From Mycobacterium haemophilum DSM 44634 (GTDB lineage Bacteria; Actinomycetota; Actinomycetes; Mycobacteriales; Mycobacteriaceae), in NCBI RefSeq assembly GCF_000340435.2, contig NZ_CP011883.2:2588687-2652686 (forward strand): a stretch of DNA of 64,000 bases, in the 5' to 3' direction. Under the pieces are notes generated by a model that was given only the letters and a program-made list of their open reading frames with translations, ran no database searches and was not told where the DNA came from. Positions 45,260 through 51,671 of this stretch are shown piece after piece (the first letter of the stretch is position 1; every line of letters starts with the position of its first letter). Position numbers and translations under genes: made by a program.

Positions 45260-45590
45260 AGCGGTGGGTTGCGAAGAACGCGCGAATGTTCTCAACAAAC
45301 AGCTCCGGTTGTTCAAATGCGGCAAAGTGATCGCCGCGCGGCGTGGTTGTCCAGTGTGTGATGCGGTAGTGGCACGCGCCTTCGGCGCGTCCACCGTGAA
45401 CTGTCGGATCGGTCAGCGGCTCAATCACTTTGTGAAACTCCACGATCGAACCCGGCCAGCCGTGGGTGCATCTACACACTCGGCCGCGGGCCATCGGGTG
45501 CGCGCTAGGCGGAAACGTAAATCGTCGAGAACGTCGTCAGGAACGTTGATGCGAAACGACTTCACCGACAGACGCCTTTGCGGCTCGGCG
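45216..45590 (-). pseudogene. Epoxide hydrolase relic with internal deletion and frameshift
   Basis: Three pieces of one epoxide hydrolase can be read in order on the minus strand. First is KSFRINVPDDVLDDLRFRLA then RTRWP (EHN domain start, about 45575-45485). A different frame gives HGWPGSIVEFHKVIEPLTDP (oxyanion HGWP motif, about 45470-45400). The last is GDHFAAFEQPELFVENIRAF (C-terminal His region, about 45330-45270). The catalytic Asp region and lid are gone. Normal members are near 400 residues; here about 100 survive. Its end overlaps the start of cobD. Confidence 0.75.
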
Positions 45591-45596
45591 CCAGCG

Positions 45597-45986
45597 TCAC
45601 CAATCCTCGGGTAGCTTGTGCCCGACCTCGCCCTTGGCCTGCTCCAGATCAGTCACCCGGCTGTCCGCCGCCTGAATCAACGTACGGACGTTCTCTAGCA
45701 GTTCGCGCATATCGGCGCGCAGCGCATCCACTGCGGCATACAGATCCGCCTTGGTCGCCGGCTGTTGCTCGGACGACAGCGGCCCGACGGACGGTACTCG
45801 TCCTGCTGCTTTTTTCGGCACCGCCCTGCCGCTCTGAAAATCAGATTGCTCGTCCACGCCCCCGACCTTGCCATACCGGCTCAGCACCGACAACGGACCC
45901 CCAGAGATACCGCTGGTGTGGCGGACGGACTCGCCTTTCGCGGCAAGGACCTTATGATGCAGATTTGCCTGGTAATGTACGTACAT
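45597..45986 (-). CDS. Hypothetical coiled-coil protein
   Basis: 129 codons if started at ATG 45986, but that ATG lies inside the palindromic operator of the divergent toxin-antitoxin locus, so a start further in is more likely. The second half (KADLYAAVDALRADMRELLE then NVRTLIQAADSRVTDLEQAK) is a convincing amphipathic coiled coil ending in LPEDW. No family recognised; similar short proteins accompany mobile or toxin-antitoxin regions. Confidence 0.5.
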   Translation of the reverse strand: MYVHYQANLHHKVLAAKGESVRHTSGISGGPLSVLSRYGKVGGVDEQSDFQSGRAVPKKAAGRVPSVGPLSSEQQPATKADLYAAVDALRADMRELLENVRTLIQAADSRVTDLEQAKGEVGHKLPEDW

Positions 45987-45987
45987 T
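45974..45987. promoter_or_regulatory. Perfect palindrome, probable DUF1778 antitoxin operator
   Basis: AATGTACGTACATT is a perfect 14-base palindrome 38 bases upstream of the antitoxin start, followed at 45991 by a further GTACA half-site. RHH antitoxins of this class bind such sites and autorepress. The TACA elements also resemble a -10 region. Confidence 0.6.
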
Positions 45988-46024
45988 CGCCGTACACTGC
46001 GCCGCGCGCAAGTGAGGTGTCATC

Positions 46025-46294
46025 GTGGCAGTCAAGACGAAGCGCATCGAGCTTCGCGCGGAGCAAGCGACCTTGGACCGCATTCAGCGAGCCGCCAATG
46101 TTGTGCATGAGCAGACCTCGGAGTTCGTGCGGAAAGCTGCGATGCAACGCGCTGAGGACGTCCTGCAGCAGCAGCTGTTAACGGTGATGGAGCCCGAGCA
46201 ATTCGACAAGCTGATGTCCTCGCTGGACATTGCTGACGCCGCGCCGCGACTGGCGGCAGCCGCACGTAAGCCTGTGGTGTTCACCAGGCGCTGA
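46025..46294 (+). CDS. DUF1778 (TacA/AtaR-type) antitoxin
   Basis: 89 residues from GTG 46025 with GAGG upstream. KTKRIELRAEQATLDRIQRA is the RHH DNA-binding half, QTSEFVRKAAMQRAEDVLQQ the second helix, and the C-terminal 35 residues (LDIADAAPRLAAAARKPVVF) are the toxin-neutralising tail. It occludes the active site of a GNAT toxin, encoded 3 bases after its stop. The gene looks intact although the toxin is frameshifted. Confidence 0.88.
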   Translation: MAVKTKRIELRAEQATLDRIQRAANVVHEQTSEFVRKAAMQRAEDVLQQQLLTVMEPEQFDKLMSSLDIADAAPRLAAAARKPVVFTRR

Positions 46295-46297
46295 CGA

Positions 46298-46809
46298 GTG
46301 TTCGAGTCCGCGCGGCTGAACGACGGCCACACGTTGGAAGGGTTCAACTGCGGCAAGGAGACACTGAACACCTGGCTGGTCAAGCAGGCCCGCCGTGTGG
46401 ATAGCAGCGGAGTAGCGCACGTGTACGTGTGGACTCCGCTCGGGGAATCGAAGGTCTGTGCCTATTTCGCCATCTGCCCCACCGAGGCCGTACGCAAAGA
46501 TGACGGCGTGTCGGGACCCATGGCGGGGGGCTATTCCCGCATACCCGGGTACTTGATTGCTCGTCTGGCAATCGATGCAGCACTGCATGGACAAGGCTAC
46601 GGCGAGCAGTTGCTCCTGGATGCGCTGGGGAAAGCCGTCGCCGCATCGGAGATCGGTGGCGGGCGGCTCATCGTCGTCGATGCGATAGACGACGCAGCGC
46701 AGTCCTGCTACGGCATTACCACTTCATCCCAGTCAGCAACCGCGAGCGTCGTCTGGTGATGAAGGTGTCCACCGCGGCGAAGGCCCTTGGGGCGCGCTGG
46801 CAGCACTGA
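46298..46809 (+). pseudogene. GNAT (TacT/AtaT-type) toxin, frameshifted near the end
   Basis: tRNA-acetylating toxins of this family modify the amino group of charged tRNA and stop translation. The frame from GTG 46298 reads ARLNDGHTLEGFNCGKETLN and the acetyl-CoA loop AIDAALHGQGYGEQLLLDA. After SCY at about 46711 it runs out of frame and ends at 46759. Adding one base there restores RHYHFIPVSNRERRLVMKVS and TAAKALGARWQH with a stop at 46807-46809. The lost segment holds the last strands and follows the catalytic Tyr (CY of SCYRHYHF). The toxin is probably dead in this strain, unless the base loss is a sequencing error. Confidence 0.8.
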
Positions 46810-47021
46810 ATACCGGGCCGCCATTCGGAGACAGGCCGAATTCGGTTGTCTCGTAATGGCTCTCAATTCGGCCTAACCAGGGGTTGTGCTCATCACCGGG
46901 ACCTACGGTTTGCCGCTGCCCGAATGCATCTGAACGTGCAATGACTCTTCAACCTTAAGCGGGCAGGTAGCCCATTGATTTTGTTCGGCGTGTCCGACAG
47001 CTGAGAGCCCTTGCTACGACA
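46810..47021. other. Spacer with no feature seen
   Basis: About 210 bases between the toxin locus and the transposase relic. I see no gene, hairpin or clear insertion-sequence end. Confidence 0.5.
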
Positions 47022-47400
47022 GTGTTGTTCGGGCTGCCAGGAGTACGCGTTGTGCGTGTTGAGCGCTACGGCGACGGGACGCGGGTAGTTGATGTGGTCA
47101 CCGACGAGCAGAGTGCGGCGCTGCGCCCGTCGTGGGGTGGTATCGATGTCGATGAAGGACTACGTGGTCACTTCTCTGAAAGATATCCCTTACAGGAAAG
47201 TTTGGCTGCGTGTGCAGATGGCCAAGGTGGTCGGGGACGCGGCCCGGTCGGTGGCCGAGATCGCCGCGGCCCACGGCGTAGTAACTCAGTGATGGCTGAT
47301 GAGTGTGTTGATGCAGGGGACGTACTCCTGATGTGGTTGACGGGCTCAGTGTCCCAAGACATCAAGGAGGAGGTCGTGGTTCAGGGCAGTGACCGATCAT
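47022..47400 (+). pseudogene. ISL3-type transposase relic, N-terminal part
   Basis: Reads LFGLPGVRVVRVERYGDGTR then VVDVVTDEQSAA in one frame, the usual start of ISL3-family transposases. It then continues in a second frame as GVVSMSMKDYVVTSLKDIPY and VAEIAAAHGV, and in a third as DECVDAGDVLL. The zinc-ribbon cysteines (CPRCG-like) are lost and the DDE domain is absent. It is a multiply frameshifted fragment of about one quarter of the element; no terminal inverted repeats were found. Confidence 0.7.
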
Positions 47401-47714
47401 GATTCGCAGGTGTTGGCCCATCGGCGGGTGCGGGCCAAGACTTGGCAGCTGGGCCCGGTTTTGGAGTGGACTCGCCAGCAGGTGCATCGACAGCGCAGCC
47501 AGTCGAGCTCCTTGCGCTCACTCTCGGTCAGCGGGGAAACTTCGCCGTTCCATCGCCATCACTCCCTTATAAGGCGATGCCTCTACGGTACGAGGGGACG
47601 GCCCTCATAGCCGCGGCTCGAAACTACGGGGACAGATCAGGTGGGCTCAGCATACCGCCAACGGTCAAAACTCAAACCCCGCCCACGCCAATCCAACAGG
47701 GAATCAGATTAAGA
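47401..47714. other. Spacer with no gene recognised
   Basis: About 310 bases that may continue the decayed insertion sequence. A plus frame (TDHDSQVLAHRRVRAKTWQL) follows the relic but matches nothing I know. GC content falls towards the PPE gene. Confidence 0.4.
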
Positions 47715-48278
47715 TTAGTAGTACCTCCTTTCCCTTCTGGAAGAGCTGGAGATCACCAGCGGCGCTGGTGCAATTCCCTCACTCTCAGCCTGCCCCATAA
47801 TATCGAAGATGGCTTCCTGATATGTATTCATCATTTTCGCATTCTGGGCCCACATCTTTTGGTATTCGTAATCCAGCTCCGCGATTTTGGCGGTGAATTG
47901 CCCCAAAAGGTTAGTTGTTTTCAAACCTAAGGTAGCCACGCGGTTCGTCGCTATCGTAGTGTACGGCACCATCCCCTCGACCGTCTCGTCGTAGATATTC
48001 GCCGCGCGATGAAGATACTCAGCGGTCTTACTAGCCGTGTTGCCGTGTCCCTGCAGCCAAGAGCTGTACCGTGCCGCCGCTAATGAAAAGCTTTCCGCTG
48101 CCGGACCTTGAAACCAGCTTTCCGCATCGCCAACTTGACATATCCACTGTCTCGTCGCAGAAGACAACTTTTCCGCCAGATCGGTCCATGCGGCTGCAGC
48201 GGCCCGTATTGGCTTAGAACCCGGACCACGAATATTGAGGACGTTGACGTCGGGTGGTAATAGGTCGAAATTTGACAC
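47715..48278 (-). CDS. PPE-family protein, pair 2, core domain only
   Basis: 187 residues. LLPPDVNVLNIRGPGSKPI matches the PPE N-terminus with a true Pro-Pro. WFQGPAAESFSLAAARYSSW carries the WxG turn. TIATNRVATLGLKTTNLLGQ and IAELDYEYQKMWAQNAKMMN match the last core helices of PPE proteins (TNFLGQN...EYAEMWAQDA). It ends right after the core with SSSRRERRYY. Codons are AT-richer than in the surrounding core genes. The PE-like gene lies about 250 bases upstream on the same strand. Likely secreted by an ESX system with that partner. Confidence 0.85.
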   Translation of the reverse strand: MSNFDLLPPDVNVLNIRGPGSKPIRAAAAAWTDLAEKLSSATRQWICQVGDAESWFQGPAAESFSLAAARYSSWLQGHGNTASKTAEYLHRAANIYDETVEGMVPYTTIATNRVATLGLKTTNLLGQFTAKIAELDYEYQKMWAQNAKMMNTYQEAIFDIMGQAESEGIAPAPLVISSSSRRERRYY

Positions 48279-48529
48279 CCCGGTTACTTTCTCCTGAACT
48301 CTACGGTCAACATATCGCTGGTAGATCTATTCGCCGGTAACACACCGTGAGTAGCTACGCTGTGACACAATCCTCGTCGTCGTCCTCGACAGTATTCGTA
48401 TAAGCAGGTGCGACAGCCCGGCTCCGGGACAACTGCTTGCCGATGCCCATGCCTCGACCGGCATGCAGCTAGCACAACAGCCCGCGAGCATTAGAACATT
48501 AAACGAGCATTACATAATATCAAATTCAT

Positions 48530-49006
48530 TCAGATCTTGTCAGTTTCGCTATAAGCAGTTGCGGCATCCTTTAGGCTCCAAGAGAACTGCTCGCCGATGT
48601 CCGCGCCGCGATCGGTATGCACCTGGTACGACACCCCGCGAGCATTAAAAAATCTCGCTAACAGAGCTGACACGCTATCCTTCCCCGGCGCGGGAATCTT
48701 GGTCATCGCCGGGGCCTTCTGGGCATTTGCTATCGAAACCTGGTGAGCTATTTCCACCATCTTGGTGCTTATCCCAGTCATGCTATCTGGACTTGCCTGC
48801 ATCGCCTCCTTGTCGCGTAGGGACGACGCATTCGAGTCTTTATTTCTACGTGAGGATACTAACGCCAGCGACTCGATCTCTTCGTCGGAGGAGTCTTCTT
48901 GTTGTATGAGCCGGCGCGGCCGTCGGCGCGGCTGAAGCGAGCTTGGCGGTAACAACCGATCCGAGCCTTCTGGTAAGTCTGATTGTGGCATAAACGCCAT
49001 TGGCAC
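48530..49006 (-). CDS. PE-like protein with long N-terminal extension, pair 2
   Basis: 158 residues. The last 90 fit a PE domain: SMTGISTKMVEIAHQVSIAN, then IPAPGKDSVSALLARFFNAR (PE turn VPAAADEVSALTAAQF), and the end ATAYSETDKI with a YxxxD type VII secretion signal. The first 67 residues are foreign to PE proteins: a Pro/Arg segment (SSLQPRRRPRRLIQQ) and an acidic one (EDSSDEEIES). PE domains normally begin at the initiator, so either the extension is a new module or translation starts at the internal Met codons (MQASPDSMTGIS). AT-rich DNA. Partner of the PPE gene downstream. Confidence 0.7.
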   Translation of the reverse strand: MPMAFMPQSDLPEGSDRLLPPSSLQPRRRPRRLIQQEDSSDEEIESLALVSSRRNKDSNASSLRDKEAMQASPDSMTGISTKMVEIAHQVSIANAQKAPAMTKIPAPGKDSVSALLARFFNARGVSYQVHTDRGADIGEQFSWSLKDAATAYSETDKI

Positions 49007-49773
49007 TACATCCTTCGACCGCTTAGTTATGTTGAATTATGTGTACGTCATCGTACGACATCGTTTCAGCAATCTTACAGTAGGGTTAACGGTGGTGGGC
49101 TTGCCCCGTTCAGTGGACGAAGAGCCTGCAAAACACTGGCGTCTATTAATTTGTTCCCGCCGCCTTGAAGCCAGGCCAACATAGTTGCGGCCCTTAACTT
49201 TAATTAGGTAGACGCGGCCGCCCAACCAGAGCCGGGTCAGGGATTCCCCGGCGCCCAAAGCCGCCGGGAATGCGAGCCGGAGCGCGGCCAGGCTATCAGC
49301 TCCTCGCCGGTGTCCGCTAGCGCGTCAAGGATCAGGCGGGTCTACCAGAAGTTTGCGCAGAACGTGGCCAACGGCATCCACAGGCGGAACAACGCCGCGG
49401 GCAGCTACGCACACGCCATGGCGGCAGTGCTCGACGAGCGGACAACAAACTGATCGGCGGGAACCCGCAGCAGGAAATCTACGCTGTCGCGCCCGCCCGC
49501 GAGGACCGAATCCAGCGGGGCAACCTCACAACGGCGCTCGGCAACATCGAACTTCTATCGTCGCTTCGCCACGGTGCGCTGGCCGTGGGAGGACATGACC
49601 ACGGAGGCCGAAGCGTCGGGCGATGTGGGTCGCTATACGGCGACGAGCGATGCCGCTGCGGACAAGGCCAGCAACTAGCTCACGGACGCCTTGGCCTATT
49701 CCTAGCCTATCGGGCGGTTCGACTAGCCGTGTCCTGCAGCCGGGAACCATTCTCTACCTGGAAATTTCAGTTG
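49007..49773. other. Decayed accessory stretch beside tRNA-Val
   Basis: No intact gene. Protein-like fragments occur on the plus strand in shifting frames: VYQKFAQNVANGIHRRNNAA with SYAHAMAAVLDE (about 49340-49440), then GNPQQEIYAVAPAREDRIQR (about 49460-49520) and NFYRRFATVRWPWEDMTTEA (about 49550-49610) continuing to a stop at about 49678. They could be remains of one phage- or plasmid-derived gene. Location next to a tRNA gene fits an old integration site. The family is unknown to me. Confidence 0.4.
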
Positions 49774-49845
49774 TGGGCGCGGACGGTATCGAACCGCCGA
49801 CCGCTGGTGTGTAAAACCAGAGCTCTACCACTGAGCTACGCGCCC
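49774..49845 (-). tRNA. tRNA-Val (anticodon UAC)
   Basis: 72 bases on the minus strand. Acceptor GGGCGCG pairs with CGCGCCC plus discriminator A. D arm GCTCAGTGGTAGAGC. Anticodon stem CTGGT/ACCAG holds loop TTTACAC with anticodon TAC. T arm GGCGGTTCGATACCGTC. No encoded CCA. It flanks the degraded island and is a plausible attachment site. Confidence 0.93.
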
Positions 49846-49890
49846 CATACCCGCCGCAGGCTACCCGCCCGGGGGCAAACCACCCAAACG

Positions 49891-50352
49891 TCAAGCCTTT
49901 AGCGCCGCCAAGGCTTGAGTCCACAGCCGCTGGTCGCGGGCCTCGCCAGGCTGCTTCATCTCGGCGAACCGAATGATCCCCGACCGATCGACGACGAAGG
50001 TACCGCGGTTGGAGTAGCCGGCGGCATCGTTAAACACGCCGTAGTGCTGGCTGACCTCGCCGTGCGGCCAGAAATCCGACAACACCGGAAACAGAAATCC
50101 GCTCTGGGTCGCCCAGATCTTGTGGGTGGGCGGTGGCCCGACCGAAATGGCCAGCGCCACGCTGTCGTCGTTTTCGAAATCCGGCAGATGATCACGCAAC
50201 TGGTCCAGCTCACCCTGGCAGATCCCGGTGAATGCCAGCGGGAAAAACACCAGCAGCACGTTCTTGGTGCCGCGATAGCTGCTGAGCGTGACGGACTGCT
50301 GATTCTGGTCGCGCAGCGTGAAGTCGGGGGCGGTGGCTCCGACGCCCAGCAT
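49891..50352 (-). CDS. ahpE: One-cysteine peroxiredoxin AhpE
   Basis: Reduces hydrogen peroxide, fatty acid hydroperoxides and peroxynitrite. 153 residues. The peroxidatic Cys is in PLAFTGICQGELDQLRDHL (Cys45), with Thr/Arg partners in FPLAFTG and the later SDFWPHG and NRGTFVVDRSG motifs. There is no resolving Cys, as in the M. tuberculosis enzyme, where mycoredoxin or mycothiol reduces it. The ATG shares one base with the stop of the DUF3052 gene upstream. Confidence 0.95.
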   Translation of the reverse strand: MLGVGATAPDFTLRDQNQQSVTLSSYRGTKNVLLVFFPLAFTGICQGELDQLRDHLPDFENDDSVALAISVGPPPTHKIWATQSGFLFPVLSDFWPHGEVSQHYGVFNDAAGYSNRGTFVVDRSGIIRFAEMKQPGEARDQRLWTQALAALKA

Positions 50353-50774
50353 CAGCGCTTCCCGGCCCGCGACTTCGGCTGGACTAGCCGGCTAGCGCTC
50401 CAGTCACCCAGGTTGACCGACGAGGTCGGCATCAGGCCGGCAGTGGGGGCCGCCTCCGCGATCTCAGCGGGCAGTACGTGACCGGGCTTTCCGGTCTTAG
50501 GGGTCAGCACCCAAATCACCCCGTCTTCGGCGAGCGGAGTAATCGCGTCCATCAAGGTGTCCACCAGATCCCCGTCGCCGTCTCGCCACCACAGCAAGGA
50601 GACGTCGACCACCTCGTCGGTATCTTCATCGAGCAACTCGCCACCGCACGCCTCTTCAACCGCGGCGCGGATGTCGTCGTCGGTGTCTTCGTCCCAACCC
50701 CACTCTTGGACAACTTGGCCTCGTTGGATGCCCAGTTTGCCAGCGAAGCTCGGGGCGTGATCCGCCGCGACCAC
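50352..50774 (-). CDS. DUF3052 protein (Rv2239c-like)
   Basis: 140 residues from GTG 50774, behind GGAGG at 7-base spacing; the longer frame to 50858 lacks a site. VQEWGWDEDTDDDIRAAVEE, LLWWRDGDGDLVDTLMDA and VIWVLTPKTGKPGHV are the DUF3052 hallmarks. Acidic and cytosolic, with no known activity. It is coupled to ahpE downstream by a one-base overlap, in the same arrangement as H37Rv. Confidence 0.9.
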   Translation of the reverse strand: MVAADHAPSFAGKLGIQRGQVVQEWGWDEDTDDDIRAAVEEACGGELLDEDTDEVVDVSLLWWRDGDGDLVDTLMDAITPLAEDGVIWVLTPKTGKPGHVLPAEIAEAAPTAGLMPTSSVNLGDWSASRLVQPKSRAGKR

Positions 50775-50883
50775 CGTGGAGCCTCCTTCAACTATCCGCG
50801 AAACTGATCTGCGCGCCGTTGCGATGGGCACTATCGTCGCACAAGCATCGTCGCACAAGCCGACCTCGGCCCGGGCGGCTACC

Positions 50884-51450
50884 TCAGAACGAAGCCAGGC
50901 ACAGTTTCAATGCTTTGGTCTTGGTGTCGTTGAGCTGATCGACCCGCTTGTTGAACTCCGACGTCGGGGCGTGCGTGCCGATGGCGGTAGCCACCGACCG
51001 GGCGGCGTCGACATACGCGTTGAGGGCATCACGCAGCTGCAACGACAGCGCCTCGGTGAGACCGCTGACAACCGTCGAGGCGCTGTCGTTCAGCGCGTCG
51101 ATGGCCGGGCCTTCGGTCGGACCGGTATTGCGGCCCTGATTGAACGCCCCAACAAAAGCGTTCACCTTGTCGATTGCCGAGCCGCTGGTGGCAGCAAGCG
51201 AGTCACACGAGCTGCGAATTGCCTTGGTGGTCAGCGATTGTTGCCGCTGCGACTCCCGGATGCTAGACGTCGCCGCCGAAGCTGACAACGACGCGGACAC
51301 CGAGGCGCGGTAGGCCGAAGCGACCATAGTGTCCGGCGTTGCTGTTCCATCGGTGACGGCGGTGCAGCCTACGATGCCCATCAAGGCCGCCGCGCTACAG
51401 CCAAGCAGCAGCGCGCCTCGCCTAGGGATGGCACGCCATGCGGTGAGCAC
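50884..51450 (-). CDS. Putative lipoprotein (Rv2240c-like)
   Basis: 188 residues. A hydrophobic helix (ALLLGCSAAALMGIVGC) ends in the lipobox IVGC at about Cys29, so it is probably lipid-anchored outside the membrane. The mature part is Ser/Ala/Thr rich and helical, with two cysteines (SSCDSLAA, LKLCLASF) that may pair. I recall the H37Rv protein as longer (near 250), so this one may be shortened at the N-terminus. Function unknown. Divergent from aceE. Confidence 0.8.
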   Translation of the reverse strand: MLTAWRAIPRRGALLLGCSAAALMGIVGCTAVTDGTATPDTMVASAYRASVSASLSASAATSSIRESQRQQSLTTKAIRSSCDSLAATSGSAIDKVNAFVGAFNQGRNTGPTEGPAIDALNDSASTVVSGLTEALSLQLRDALNAYVDAARSVATAIGTHAPTSEFNKRVDQLNDTKTKALKLCLASF

Positions 51451-51671
51451 AGCTTGTGACGTTACCGGGTCACGATTCCAACCGCCCCCGACGCATCAGG
51501 TTCGGGTCGACAAACGGGTCTCGTCGTGCACTTACTCGAGGACCTCCAATGGGCGACCGGACGGCGGCTACCGACCCGAAATATCGGTGCGGCACGATAG
51601 GGGGACGATGGTCCAGATAGCCCCAAAGACATCATCCCAGCCAGTGCCCCGCCAACTACAGGAGTAGTGCG

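Noticed and set aside
47389..47610. 73-codon plus frame after the ISL3 relic
   Set aside because: No similarity to the transposase catalytic domain and no codon bias; treated as spacer.
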